Shown piece after piece: positions 52,566 through 61,695 of a stretch of 64,000 nt of DNA (its first letter is position 1; every line of letters begins with the position of its first letter). The stretch is taken from positions 248,001 to 312,000 of the forward strand of contig JBBAEU010000001.1 in the NCBI GenBank assembly GCA_041655765.1, written 5' to 3'. Origin of the DNA: Brumimicrobium sp041655765. GTDB taxonomy: Bacteria; Bacteroidota; Bacteroidia; Flavobacteriales_D; Crocinitomicaceae. A program made the translations under genes and the position numbers. The notes beneath the pieces are model-generated. The model was not told the origin of the DNA, did not search any database, and saw nothing but the letters and a program-made list of their open reading frames with translations.

Positions 52566-53564
52566 TTAAACAATTTTATATCCAACACTATTAGCTACAG
52601 GTTCAATGGCAGTTTTCAGTTTTCTAAACTGTTCGTGTGTTAATTGCTGTGCCGCATCTGATTTTGCCACAGATGGATTCGGATGTGCTTCAATCAACAA
52701 GCCATCAATCCCCATTGCAACACAAGCTTTAGATAATTTTTCTATTCCATATCGCGCACCTAAGGCATGACTCGGATCCAGAATAATCGGCAGGTTTGTA
52801 TATTCTTGTAAATAAGCAACTCCCGTTAAATCAAACGTAAAACGGGTATTTGTTTCAAAAGTTCTAATTCCTCTTTCACAAAGGATTACATTTTCATTTC
52901 CACCAGCAAGAACAAACTCTGCAGCTTGTACAAACTCTTGCAATGTTGAGCCAAATCCTCTCTTAATAAGCACAGGCTTATGGGTTTTTGCACAAGCTCT
53001 TAAAATTCCTTGGTCATACATCGCTTTGGCACCAACTTGAATGATATCAGCGTATTCAATAACTTCCTCAATATGCGTTGCATCTCTGGCTTCGGTAATG
53101 ATTTTTAAGCCATGTTCTTCTCGCATTTGCGCCAACAGTTTTAATCCGTCTAATCCCAACCCTTGAAAACTGTAAGGACTTGTTCTTGGCTTGTAACAAC
53201 CACCCCTTAATGTTGTTAAATTTAGAGATTTTAGCAGTTCTGCACTTTGTTGAATCTGCTCAAGCGATTCAACAGAACAAGGACCACCAATCAAGATTGT
53301 ATTTTTGGTATTTCCTCCAATCGTGATATCACCAATTTTTATTTCCCTGGTTTCATGATAAAAATCACGCGATGACAATTGCATATCATTATTAAAAACC
53401 CATATATCAACTTCTTTCCCTTGAAGTTCTTCTGGTAGTTCCTTTACTGATGAAGAGGAAATTAAATAATCCTTATCCTTAAATTTTATAGCAAAAGACT
53501 TTGTTTTTTCTGCCAATGTTCCAATTTCTTCAGTTGAAAAACCAGACTTTAGTTTAACTATCAT
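52566..53564 (-). CDS. DAHP synthase family (type I beta) enzyme
   Basis: A 332-residue PEP-dependent aldolase: an N-terminal domain (1-70) followed by the TIM barrel. It has GGPCSVES (metal ligand Cys96), YKPRTSPYSFQGLG, CERGIRTFE (PEP site), DPSH (metal His266), IEAHPNP (Glu292) and KSDAAQQL (Asp303), so the metal and PEP sites are intact. KPRTSPYSFQG favours DAHP synthase over Kdo8P synthase; the substrate loop reads QVGAKAMYDQG instead of the more familiar IGARNMQN. It shares ATGA with the upstream epimerase gene. Either the aromatic-pathway entry enzyme, or a relative for another phosphosugar acceptor. Confidence 0.88.
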   Translation of the reverse strand: MIVKLKSGFSTEEIGTLAEKTKSFAIKFKDKDYLISSSSVKELPEELQGKEVDIWVFNNDMQLSSRDFYHETREIKIGDITIGGNTKNTILIGGPCSVESLEQIQQSAELLKSLNLTTLRGGCYKPRTSPYSFQGLGLDGLKLLAQMREEHGLKIITEARDATHIEEVIEYADIIQVGAKAMYDQGILRACAKTHKPVLIKRGFGSTLQEFVQAAEFVLAGGNENVILCERGIRTFETNTRFTFDLTGVAYLQEYTNLPIILDPSHALGARYGIEKLSKACVAMGIDGLLIEAHPNPSVAKSDAAQQLTHEQFRKLKTAIEPVANSVGYKIV

Positions 53565-54562
53565 ATTTCACCTTTAATTAAATTTATAAAGCTAACAATT
53601 CCCTCTACTTCTTGTTCATTATTCACAACAGGCATATACATTATTGGAAAACTTTGCTGTCTTACAATCTTCAGCATCTCATCAACATTAGCCGAAGCCA
53701 TGACAGTGATTGGTTTTTTATTGATTAATGATTCAGGATTGACATCCTTTAAATTATCAAAATGCTTAATCAAAACCTTTCTTACATCAGCGTTAGAAAC
53801 GATTCCAACAAACTTGCTTCCATCTAAAACCAACGTTAATCCTTGCTTCCCTTTGTCTATGGATTCTAAAATTGTTCTTAAATCTAAGTCGTCCAATTGC
53901 AGATGCGGACATTCATCCAAAGGAATCATAAAATCCCTCACTTTAAATTGAGATTGAAGGTTTCTTTTTGTCAAATCCATCAATGCCTGACCAATACTAG
54001 CGCCTTTAAATAAGAAACTACCAGAAACAGATGAATGGACACCCATATTTCTTAAAATAAAAGAAACTTCTCCGTTCACACCACCATCAACATGTACATT
54101 TTTTTCTGGATACATCTTCTGAAACTCTCTAATTTTACGGAAATTATGCGAATCAAAGGTCCCCCCACTTTGTCCCGGAATTGTCGCCATGATAAGGATA
54201 AAATCGAAATCTTCATAATACTTAAAAACATCTACGGGCGTAGGTGTAGTGATAGCTAATCCCTTTTGACCAGGAATATCCTTTGGAATGAATAATCTTT
54301 CTTTCAAGTTTTCGTACTGAAATGTTACATATTCAACAGGATTTTCTTTTAATAACTCGAAGTACTTTTCAGGCGTTTCGGTGATGATGTGTAAGTCAAT
54401 TGGCGAATTGCACCAACTTCTAATTTTTGCAATATCTTCAAACACCGATATATCATCATTACAGTCAACATGGAGCATATCAACTTGATGTACCTCAAGA
54501 TCTCTCACTGTTTCTTTTAGCGTTCGTTTTTTATCCGAATATATAGAACCTGATATTTTCAT
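53561..54562 (-). CDS. Ribulose-phosphate 3-epimerase-like enzyme fused to a KdsD-type CBS pair
   Basis: A 333-residue fusion. Residues 1-200 form an Rpe-type TIM barrel keeping the catalytic/metal residues: His31 and Asp33 (LHVD), His58 (DLHI), Asp159 (HVDGG), plus phosphate loops GG and SGS. Residues 208-333 are two CBS domains whose opening (KVRDFMIPLDECPH, then TILESIDKGKQGLTLVLD and GIVSNADVRKVL) resembles those of KdsD arabinose-5-phosphate isomerase. So it looks like an epimerase wearing a KdsD regulatory tail. The stop overlaps the next gene (ATGA), as does the previous one. I know no characterised Rpe-CBS protein. Confidence 0.85.
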   Translation of the reverse strand: MKISGSIYSDKKRTLKETVRDLEVHQVDMLHVDCNDDISVFEDIAKIRSWCNSPIDLHIITETPEKYFELLKENPVEYVTFQYENLKERLFIPKDIPGQKGLAITTPTPVDVFKYYEDFDFILIMATIPGQSGGTFDSHNFRKIREFQKMYPEKNVHVDGGVNGEVSFILRNMGVHSSVSGSFLFKGASIGQALMDLTKRNLQSQFKVRDFMIPLDECPHLQLDDLDLRTILESIDKGKQGLTLVLDGSKFVGIVSNADVRKVLIKHFDNLKDVNPESLINKKPITVMASANVDEMLKIVRQQSFPIMYMPVVNNEQEVEGIVSFINLIKGEI

Positions 54563-54945
54563 GGGTTTCTTTTTTCTATGGGTCTAAAAGTATTGTCAGT
54601 AATTACTATTTCAACTCCTTGTTGAAAAACTTTCCTTTCCAAATCTCTTTCTAAATTTTGAAGGAGCATTTCTTCTTCGATGGTAATTGGTTCATCGTAA
54701 AAAAAATCTCTTTCTATAAGTTTAACAAGAATTACGTTGTTATCGTTTTCAAGTTGAATCACTTGTTTTCTTTCTCCGATAAATCCGTTATCTTTCCAAT
54801 AATTAGCAAATGCAATGGCTTTTTCTTTTTGAACCCCCTCCAAGAAAAAAACATTGAGGTTATCAATATCAATTCTTGTTCCCATATTAACACCACAGCT
54901 ATACAAGATAAAAATCAATATCATAAAAAAGACATATTTTCTCAT
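54559..54945 (-). CDS. Small lipoprotein of unknown function
   Basis: A 128-residue lipoprotein: signal peptide ending in LYSCG (Cys17 acylated). The remaining about 110 residues form a small alpha/beta domain (KEKAIAFANYWKDNGFIGERK ... NDNNVILVKLI) that I cannot assign. Its stop overlaps the epimerase start by four bases, making it the first gene of the operon. A lipoprotein leading a sugar-phosphate operon is odd; it may only share a promoter. The 237-base gap upstream (54946-55182) contains nothing I can support. Confidence 0.8.
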   Translation of the reverse strand: MRKYVFFMILIFILYSCGVNMGTRIDIDNLNVFFLEGVQKEKAIAFANYWKDNGFIGERKQVIQLENDNNVILVKLIERDFFYDEPITIEEEMLLQNLERDLERKVFQQGVEIVITDNTFRPIEKRNP

Positions 54946-55182
54946 TGTAAAATCAAATATATAAACTTCGTTATGTTAATTGAATATTTTTTTGGGAAAG
55001 ATGTTAAGATTTTAATGTTAAAACAACTCAAAAAAGTAAAATGTTTTAAAGCTGAGAAACGCTTCTTTATTTTTAAAACTCAAACTAAATTCTCTGATGA
55101 ATTTTCCTCGGTTTTTAAAAGTCTGCTATTTATATTAAGACGTACATTTTTGGTATTACTACTTCAATCTTAGCTGTTATAA

Positions 55183-56259
55183 TTATACATAAAAGAGCCA
55201 ATTATTCTCATCTTTTATTCTTCCAAACTTGATATCGTTGAGTGTTTTTAACACCTTCTTTGAAAAAGTCCTGTTTTCAGGATCTAACTTATAATGATTT
55301 GACCGAAATCCTATTTCTGTAATTGGCGCAATCGTTGCAGCTGTTCCTGCTCCAAATGCCTCTGAGATAGAGCCATTTTCAAGACCTTCAATAACTTCTT
55401 TTACACTAATTTTTCTTTCTTCAACTTTTACACCCCAACTTTTTGCAACATCAATTACAGCTCTTTTTGTTGTTCCATGTAAAATTGTATCTGTTTCTTC
55501 AGAAGGCGTTATTAGAACGCCATCTTTTACAAAAAGGAGGTTCATTGTTCCCGCTTCTTCCACGTATTCGTGTGATTTTGCATCCGTCCAAATGATTTGA
55601 TTATATCCTTCTTCTTTGGCTTTTCTTTCTGGGTATAACGAAGCGCCATAATTTCCTGCGGCTTTTACTGAGCCAACACCACCTTCCGCTGCTCTCACGT
55701 ATTTCTCTTCGATTTTAACCTTTAAATCAGCACTGTAATACACGCCTCCAGAGACAGCAAGGCTTGCAATAATCATAAAGCGGTATGTCTCTGATGATTT
55801 AATTCCAATATATGAATCCGTAGCAAACATAAAAGGACGAATGTATAATGAATCACCTTCTTTTTCAGGAACCCATTCCTTATCTTGAGAAACAAATTCT
55901 TTCACACAGAATGTGAATAATTCTGGTGATATTTCTGGCATATCCATTCTTTTTGCGGAGTATGCAAAACGTTTGGCATTTAAGTCGGGGCGAAATAAAA
56001 CTGGTTTCCCTGCTTCAGTTCGATATGCTTTCATTCCTTCAAAAATGGATTGCCCATAATGAATCGAAAGTAAAGCAGGATGGAAAGTAAGGTTCCCAAA
56101 AGGAACAATCTCAGGTATTTTCCATTCTCCATCGATGAAGTCCATAATCAACATGTGATCTGTAAAAACCCTACCGAATTTCACATTGTCCATGTCAATT
56201 TCACTCAATCTACTTTTCTCTACTAACTTCTTGTTTATACTATAATTTGTTACTTCCAT
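55183..56259 (-). CDS. ilvE: Branched-chain amino acid aminotransferase
   Basis: A fold-type IV PLP enzyme that interconverts Leu, Ile and Val with their keto acids. The 358-residue length and motifs fit the class II bacterial BCAT: YGQSIFEGMKAYR, FRPDLNAKRF, the PLP lysine in VGSVKAAGNYGAS, EEAGTMNLLFV and AFGAGTAA with the phosphate-binding Thr. The N-terminal extension of about 40 residues is normal for this group. It is expressed alone on the minus strand, divergent from recQ, with a TATATTCG -7-like box 20 bases upstream. Confidence 0.96.
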   Translation of the reverse strand: MEVTNYSINKKLVEKSRLSEIDMDNVKFGRVFTDHMLIMDFIDGEWKIPEIVPFGNLTFHPALLSIHYGQSIFEGMKAYRTEAGKPVLFRPDLNAKRFAYSAKRMDMPEISPELFTFCVKEFVSQDKEWVPEKEGDSLYIRPFMFATDSYIGIKSSETYRFMIIASLAVSGGVYYSADLKVKIEEKYVRAAEGGVGSVKAAGNYGASLYPERKAKEEGYNQIIWTDAKSHEYVEEAGTMNLLFVKDGVLITPSEETDTILHGTTKRAVIDVAKSWGVKVEERKISVKEVIEGLENGSISEAFGAGTAATIAPITEIGFRSNHYKLDPENRTFSKKVLKTLNDIKFGRIKDENNWLFYV

Positions 56260-56278
56260 AATTTTTTATAATTGATTG

Positions 56279-56286
56279 CGAATATA
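56279..56286 (-). promoter_or_regulatory. Possible -7 element (TATATTCG) of ilvE
   Basis: Minus-strand TATATTCG has one base different from TAnnTTTG and lies 20 bases before the ilvE ATG. Confidence 0.35.
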
Positions 56287-56386
56287 TTGATTTTATTGTA
56301 TAAATACTAATATTATCATGGTTAAATTTGGTTAATTTTACTTACTTTTAGCTTTCAATTTATTTTTTATTATCTTACCAAACAGT

Positions 56387-58273
56387 ATGTCAGCATTAGA
56401 TATTTTAAAGAAATATTGGGGCTTTGATTCTTTTCGTTCGCAGCAAACAGATATTGTAGAAAGCGCAGTAGCTGGTCGAGATACTTTTGCCTTGTTGCCA
56501 ACTGGTGGTGGCAAATCAATCTGTTTTCAAGTTCCAGGAATGGTGAGGGATGGAATTTGTATTGTTGTTTCTCCGCTTATCGCGCTTATGCAAGACCAAG
56601 TAAAAGGGTTAAAAGACCGAGGGATTAATGCAGCTGCGATAACTTCTGACATGACGCGAAGGGAAATTGACATTACGCTTGACAACGCCAAATATGGTGA
56701 CATGAAATTTCTATATGTTTCACCAGAAAGGTTAAAAACTGAAATCTTTATTACACGATTTTCTCAAATGAATGTTGGGTTAATTGCGATTGACGAAGCA
56801 CATTGTATTTCTCAATGGGGACACGATTTTCGCCCGCCTTATCTGGAAATCTACAAATTGAGAGAAATTCACCCAAATGTTCCCATGATTGCCGTAACAG
56901 CAACGGCAACAGAACAGGTAAAAGAGGATATAATTGAATTTTTAAAACTCAAAGATGTTCAATACTTTGAAGGAAACTTTGCAAGAGAAAATATTTCATA
57001 CGAAGTCTATCATGTCAAAAATAAAGGAAATGGGATTCTTAAGGCTTGTCAAAAATTCGCAGGACTTTCAGGAATTATTTATTGTCAAACAAGACGCTCT
57101 ACCAAGGAAGTGGCTAAATTGTTACTCGCCCATAATTTCTCGGCTGGGATTTACCATGGTGGATTAACAGGAAAAGAGAGAGAAGAGAAGTTGGATGCTT
57201 GGTTAGGTAATCGAATAAAAATAATGATTGCCACAAATGCCTTTGGAATGGGAATTGACAAACCAGATGTTCGATTCGTTTTGCATTACGAAGTCCCAGA
57301 CAATATAGAGGCTTACTTTCAGGAAGCGGGTCGAGCAGGAAGAGATGGAAAGAACTCACGAAACATGGCTTTTTACACGGGTGTTGATTTGGTTTCCATG
57401 CAACAACGTGTTGAAAAACAGTTTCCTCCAATTGATTTTATCAAGATTGTCTATCGCGCGCTGTGTAATCATTTGAACATTGCCATTGGTTCAGGCGAGA
57501 ATGAATCTTATTCGTTAAACATCAGGGAGTTTATAAAAAAGTATGATTTCGATTTGATAGAAACATACAACGCCTTAAAAATTCTTGAGTTAAACAACTC
57601 TATTTTATTGAATGAGGCAACTTTCCATCCTACAAAATTAAAGTTTATCGTACAAAATAAAACCTTGTATGATTTTCAGATAAAAAACGAGCGTTTTGAC
57701 AATTTAATTTCATTGCTTTCGCGTAGTTTTTCTGGTATTTTCGATTTTCATAGGGAAATTAGTGAAGAGCAAATTGCTAAACGCCTAAATATTCCTATTG
57801 AAAAATTAATAAAAGATTTGGGAACTTTGGAAAGCCAAGGATTGGCAGATATCAATTGGCGCTCTAACCTCCCTCAAGTTACGCTTTTACATGAACGTTT
57901 ACCAGATGATTATATGACGATAAATCCGTCTATTTACAAAACGAGAAAAGATGTTGCTTTTGAAAAACTTTCTAAAATGCAGGAATTTCTTCAAAAACCA
58001 GAATGTCGTTCCATACTTTTACTTCGCTATTTTGGTCAAAAAGGCGATAAATGTGGAAAGTGCGACATCTGCCTTGCAGAAGAGAAAAGCAATCACTCGA
58101 TTAAAGAGTTAAGGGTAATTATTGCAGATTTATTAGATGAAAAAAAATACTCGATATTAGAGTTACAAAATGTAATCAAAAATACCTCTCCGCAACTGAT
58201 AGAGAATATTGCAATTTGGATGTTAGATGAAGGAATTGTAGTAATCGAAAACGGTAAATTAAGAAAAGTTTAA
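56387..58273 (+). CDS. recQ: RecQ-family ATP-dependent DNA helicase
   Basis: A 3'-5' DNA helicase in recombination and fork repair. Visible are Walker A LLPTGGGKSICFQ, DEAH with IDEAHCISQWGHDFRP (aromatic-rich loop), TATATEQV (motif III), GMGIDKPDVRFV and QEAGRAGRDG (motifs V and VI), then a RQC region whose zinc site is CRSILLLRYFG plus CGKCDIC. The C-terminal 60 residues are a short winged helix; the HRDC domain of E. coli RecQ is absent. At 628 residues it matches the shorter of the two RecQ types common in Bacteroidota. ATG start, no close neighbour on the strand. Confidence 0.96.
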   Translation: MSALDILKKYWGFDSFRSQQTDIVESAVAGRDTFALLPTGGGKSICFQVPGMVRDGICIVVSPLIALMQDQVKGLKDRGINAAAITSDMTRREIDITLDNAKYGDMKFLYVSPERLKTEIFITRFSQMNVGLIAIDEAHCISQWGHDFRPPYLEIYKLREIHPNVPMIAVTATATEQVKEDIIEFLKLKDVQYFEGNFARENISYEVYHVKNKGNGILKACQKFAGLSGIIYCQTRRSTKEVAKLLLAHNFSAGIYHGGLTGKEREEKLDAWLGNRIKIMIATNAFGMGIDKPDVRFVLHYEVPDNIEAYFQEAGRAGRDGKNSRNMAFYTGVDLVSMQQRVEKQFPPIDFIKIVYRALCNHLNIAIGSGENESYSLNIREFIKKYDFDLIETYNALKILELNNSILLNEATFHPTKLKFIVQNKTLYDFQIKNERFDNLISLLSRSFSGIFDFHREISEEQIAKRLNIPIEKLIKDLGTLESQGLADINWRSNLPQVTLLHERLPDDYMTINPSIYKTRKDVAFEKLSKMQEFLQKPECRSILLLRYFGQKGDKCGKCDICLAEEKSNHSIKELRVIIADLLDEKKYSILELQNVIKNTSPQLIENIAIWMLDEGIVVIENGKLRKV

Positions 58274-58319
58274 GCCAAGATATCGTTGGTACGTAAAATC
58301 TTAATTACTTCAGTTAACT

Positions 58320-59345
58320 TTAGTTTATCCTCGGTCTTTCAGCTGATTCTGTCAAAACATACCTAAACATGATTTCAAAGCCACCTCTTCCTTTACTTGC
58401 TGTAGTTAATGAAGAAAGATTAATATCATAAGCAAAACCTAAAGCGAAACCTTTATAATCGATTAAAAGTTTGTTTACAAAAGCATCCCCAAATCTATAA
58501 AAAGGACCGTATGCGATATAAAGTCTATCTCTAAAACTAGTAATTCTTGTAGAGTTTACGATGTTATATTTAATATAAGTTCCCACATAAATTTCTTGGA
58601 AATTACCTTGCCTTTGGTAATACACTGCTGGCATCAGTCCCCAATTGGATTTTCCGAGCATAAACTCAGACTCTGCAAATCCGACAAAACGCATGTTCAA
58701 ATCGTCTTTTCCACCTTGTAAATAGCTATAATTTGGTTTTGTAAGGTGATAAGTACTAAACCCAATCAACAATTTAAAGCCCCTTGAACTAAATGAAGTT
58801 TCATCATAAGAATCATGACTATAAACGATTCCTGCGCCTGTATCGAAGAAGTTGTTATTTGTTCCGATAAAACTTTCTCCGCTAGATATTGCAGTGTTGA
58901 ATCCTGTGCCATCGTATTGACTTGCAAACATGCCATTTCCACTTCTTAATCCCCTACTTGCATATCCACCTTGAAGCCCCAAACCAATTGTGTTTGTGTT
59001 GTTCATTCTAATATGGTATGCTAAGGAAAGATTTGCGTTTGAAGTCGTCATCTTCATATTTCCTGCAATGTCGTAGAAGAAATTTACGCCAGCCGCTAGA
59101 AATCCTTTATCGTGATTACCAAAAAAGTGTGTGTCAAAAGAGGCACCCATCGTTGTAAAAGGATCTGCTACGCTGTTCCATTGACTTCTGAAATTGACGT
59201 TTGTATTATACTTTCCTTGAAGACCTGCCAATGAGGGATTTACTGTTAAAGGAGAAAATTTCATCATCGAAAAATGCACATCTTGGGAGAAAATGAATCC
59301 AGACGAAAAAAATAAAAATATGAAAAGTGTACAAAAGTATTTCAT
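58320..59345 (-). CDS. PorP/SprF-family type IX secretion membrane protein
   Basis: An outer-membrane beta-barrel of the PorP/SprF family. These proteins sit with gliding/T9SS machinery and often help to display a partner adhesin on the surface. From the ATG at 59345 the protein has 341 residues with a signal peptide (ending FIFSQ). The family opening HFSMMKFSPLTVNPSLAGLQGKYN and GFAYDINLSSLTTASKGRGGFEI near the end are characteristic. The longer frame to 59408 is rejected because the promoter lies inside it. No SprB-like adhesin gene is adjacent. Confidence 0.93.
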   Translation of the reverse strand: MKYFCTLFIFLFFSSGFIFSQDVHFSMMKFSPLTVNPSLAGLQGKYNTNVNFRSQWNSVADPFTTMGASFDTHFFGNHDKGFLAAGVNFFYDIAGNMKMTTSNANLSLAYHIRMNNTNTIGLGLQGGYASRGLRSGNGMFASQYDGTGFNTAISSGESFIGTNNNFFDTGAGIVYSHDSYDETSFSSRGFKLLIGFSTYHLTKPNYSYLQGGKDDLNMRFVGFAESEFMLGKSNWGLMPAVYYQRQGNFQEIYVGTYIKYNIVNSTRITSFRDRLYIAYGPFYRFGDAFVNKLLIDYKGFALGFAYDINLSSLTTASKGRGGFEIMFRYVLTESAERPRIN

Positions 59346-59362
59346 AACCATGATTATATAGG

Positions 59363-59370
59363 CAAATATA
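59363..59370 (-). promoter_or_regulatory. -7 promoter element (TATATTTG) of the porP/sprF gene
   Basis: Minus-strand TATATTTG, followed by CC, is an exact consensus 18 bases upstream of the ATG at 59345. It fixes the start inside the longer open frame. Confidence 0.55.
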
Positions 59371-59397
59371 GAATAAACATAGAAATAATTAAAGAAA

Positions 59398-59424
59398 AAA
59401 GCCGTCATTTTTACTGACGGCTTT
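59398..59424 (-). terminator. Rho-independent terminator of rpsO-pnp
   Basis: AAAGCCGTCA and TGACGGCTTT pair over 10 bases with a 7-base loop. On the minus strand it is followed by a T-run. It lies 28 bases past the pnp stop. Confidence 0.88.
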
Positions 59425-59451
59425 GAAGTTATTGTTTTTTTTTGTAGAAAT

Positions 59452-61590
59452 CTATTGTTTTTCTTGAACAGGTTTTTCTATAAGAGCTTTTCTAGAAAGT
59501 TTCCATTTTTTTGATTTTGGATCTCTCCCTATAACTTTGAATTTAACAATATCACCTTCTTTTGCAGCATCTTCCATTTTTACAATTCTTTCATGGGCAA
59601 ATTCAGAAATATGGATAAGCCCATCTGTTCCTGGGAGGATTTCAACAAAAACTCCGTAAGCCTGAACAGATTTAATCTTTCCTTCATAAATCTCTCCTTC
59701 TTCAACTTGTGGAGGGAATGCGATTGATCTAATAGCTTTTGATGCAATTCCCATTACTTCAGCACTTTTTGCTAAAATCTGTACAATTCCTTCTCCTGTT
59801 TTTTCATCTTCCTCAATAGAAATTGTTGCTCCAGAATCTTTTTGAATTTGTTGGATAATTTTTCCTCCAGGTCCTATAATTGCACCAATCATATCATTTG
59901 GTACCCTAAACATTTCCATTCTTGGAGCACTTGGCTTAAGTTCTGGGCGAGGCGCCGGCATTGCTTCAGTGATTTTACCTAAAATATGTAAACGTCCTGC
60001 TTTTGCTTGCTCCAATGCTTCAATAAGTACGTTATATGGTAAACCATTTACTTTAATATCCATCTGACAAGCTGTAATTCCATTTGCAGTTCCCGTGATT
60101 TTAAAATCCATATCTCCCAAATGGTCTTCATCTCCTAAGATATCAGAAAGAATCGCATATTTACCTTCTGCATTCATGACCAATCCCATAGCAATTCCTG
60201 AAACAGGTGCTTTGATTTGAATTCCACCGTCCATTAATGCCAATGTTCCAGCACAAACTGTTGCCATTGAAGATGAACCGTTTGACTCTAAAATTTCAGA
60301 AACCAAACGAATGGTATAAGGGTTTTCCTCTGGAATAACATATTTCAACGCCCTAAGTGCAAGATTTCCATGTCCTACTTCTCTACGAGAAACCCCGCGA
60401 ATTGGTCTTGCTTCACCAGTGCTGTAAGGTGGGAAGTTATAATGTAAAAGAAAGTTTTCAGTACCTTGATAAGTTGCGTCATCAATCATTTGTTCGTCTG
60501 TTTTCCCTCCCAAAGTCAATGTTGTCAAAGACTGTGTTTCACCACGTGTAAATACGGCCGAACCATGAACACCAGGTAAGTAATCTGTTTCTATCCAAAT
60601 TGGACGAATTTCGTCGAACGCTCTTCCATCCAAACGAACTCGGTCATTAAGCATGGTATCTCGAACTGCTTCTTTCATTGAATCATGGAAGTAACGATGA
60701 ATCATGTCACCTTTTTCGTCCAACTCTTCTTCAGAAAACAATGCTTTCACTTCTTCTTCAACTGCTCCGAATAATTCTTGACGTTTATGTTTGTCTGCCA
60801 ATCCTTGAACAGCAATTGCTTTACACTTTGCATAAGTAGCTTCGTGAATTTTGTTTTTCAGTTCTTCATCATTATTTTCATGAGAATATTCACGTTTTGG
60901 TGATGAAGTTGGTACTTGAGCCGCTAAATCTAATTGGAATTGACATTGTTTTTTGATAGCATCGTGTGCAGTTTTAATTGCCTCAACCAAATCAGATTCT
61001 TGAACTTCTGATGTTTCACCTTCAATCATAACAATATCATCCATAGAACCTGCAATCATCAAATCCATATCTGCGTTTTCTATTTCAGTTTTTGTAGGAT
61101 TGATAATGAATTCGCCATCAATTCGAGCAATTCTTACTTCTGACATTGGTCCATTAAATGGAATATCTGAAACTGAGATTGCTGCTGATGCTGCAAAACC
61201 TGCCAATGCATCTGGTTGATTTTCTTCATCGTATGCTAACATCTGAATCATCACTTGAGTATCCGCATGATAATCATCTGGAAACAATGGTCTTAACGCT
61301 CTATCTACTAAGCGCATTGTTAAGATTTCATAATCTGAAGGTCTTCCTTCTCTTCGCAAGAATCCGCCTGGGAATCGTCCTGATCCGGCAAATTTTTCAC
61401 GATAATCTACTGTTAATGGAAGGAAATCTATTCCTTCTTTAGCTTCTTTTGCTGATACTACGGTAGCTAATAAAACCGTTCCGCCCATTTGTAACACAAC
61501 TGACCCGTCTGCTTGTTTTGCAAGTTTCCCCGTTTCTACAGAGATTTCTTTTCCGCCAATTGTGATGGACTTTTTTATTCCTATATTCAT
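59452..61590 (-). CDS. pnp: Polyribonucleotide nucleotidyltransferase (PNPase)
   Basis: A 3'-5' phosphorolytic exoribonuclease and part of the degradosome. Two RNase PH cores are present (about 12-225 and 325-540), joined by the alpha-helical linker (about 240-320). A KH domain follows (IGAIIGPGGKIIQQIQ, about 565-615), then an S1 domain (GVFVEILPGTDGLIHISEFAHERI, about 630-700). All motifs are standard, including the second-core GDEDHLGDMDFKI phosphate/metal site. It lies downstream of rpsO with an attenuating hairpin between them, the classic gene order. Confidence 0.98.
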   Translation of the reverse strand: MNIGIKKSITIGGKEISVETGKLAKQADGSVVLQMGGTVLLATVVSAKEAKEGIDFLPLTVDYREKFAGSGRFPGGFLRREGRPSDYEILTMRLVDRALRPLFPDDYHADTQVMIQMLAYDEENQPDALAGFAASAAISVSDIPFNGPMSEVRIARIDGEFIINPTKTEIENADMDLMIAGSMDDIVMIEGETSEVQESDLVEAIKTAHDAIKKQCQFQLDLAAQVPTSSPKREYSHENNDEELKNKIHEATYAKCKAIAVQGLADKHKRQELFGAVEEEVKALFSEEELDEKGDMIHRYFHDSMKEAVRDTMLNDRVRLDGRAFDEIRPIWIETDYLPGVHGSAVFTRGETQSLTTLTLGGKTDEQMIDDATYQGTENFLLHYNFPPYSTGEARPIRGVSRREVGHGNLALRALKYVIPEENPYTIRLVSEILESNGSSSMATVCAGTLALMDGGIQIKAPVSGIAMGLVMNAEGKYAILSDILGDEDHLGDMDFKITGTANGITACQMDIKVNGLPYNVLIEALEQAKAGRLHILGKITEAMPAPRPELKPSAPRMEMFRVPNDMIGAIIGPGGKIIQQIQKDSGATISIEEDEKTGEGIVQILAKSAEVMGIASKAIRSIAFPPQVEEGEIYEGKIKSVQAYGVFVEILPGTDGLIHISEFAHERIVKMEDAAKEGDIVKFKVIGRDPKSKKWKLSRKALIEKPVQEKQ

Positions 61591-61630
61591 ATTTATTTTA
61601 TTTTCTATGTTTAAAATGTTTAAAATTTAA

Positions 61631-61676
61631 TAAAAAAGGGGAACTCCGAATCTCTTCGACTGCCCCCCCTTTTTTG
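61631..61676 (-). terminator. Terminator/attenuator between rpsO and pnp
   Basis: On the minus strand an A-run plus GGGG pairs with CCCC plus a T-run, with a nested CGAA-GAGA-TTCG hairpin inside. Transcription could stop here after rpsO and read through partly into pnp, as is typical for this gene pair. Confidence 0.7.
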
Positions 61677-61695
61677 TAAATATTTTGACCTAAGT

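Noticed and set aside
54658..55173. A 171-codon open frame on the + strand over the lipoprotein gene and the following gap
   Set aside because: It is antisense to the lipoprotein gene, the product is low-complexity Phe/Lys/Ile with no signal or family, and the coding strand of the operon is clearly minus.
59346..59408. Longer start of the PorP/SprF gene
   Set aside because: It would put residues ahead of the signal peptide, and the TATATTTG promoter box and part of the pnp terminator lie within or beside it.
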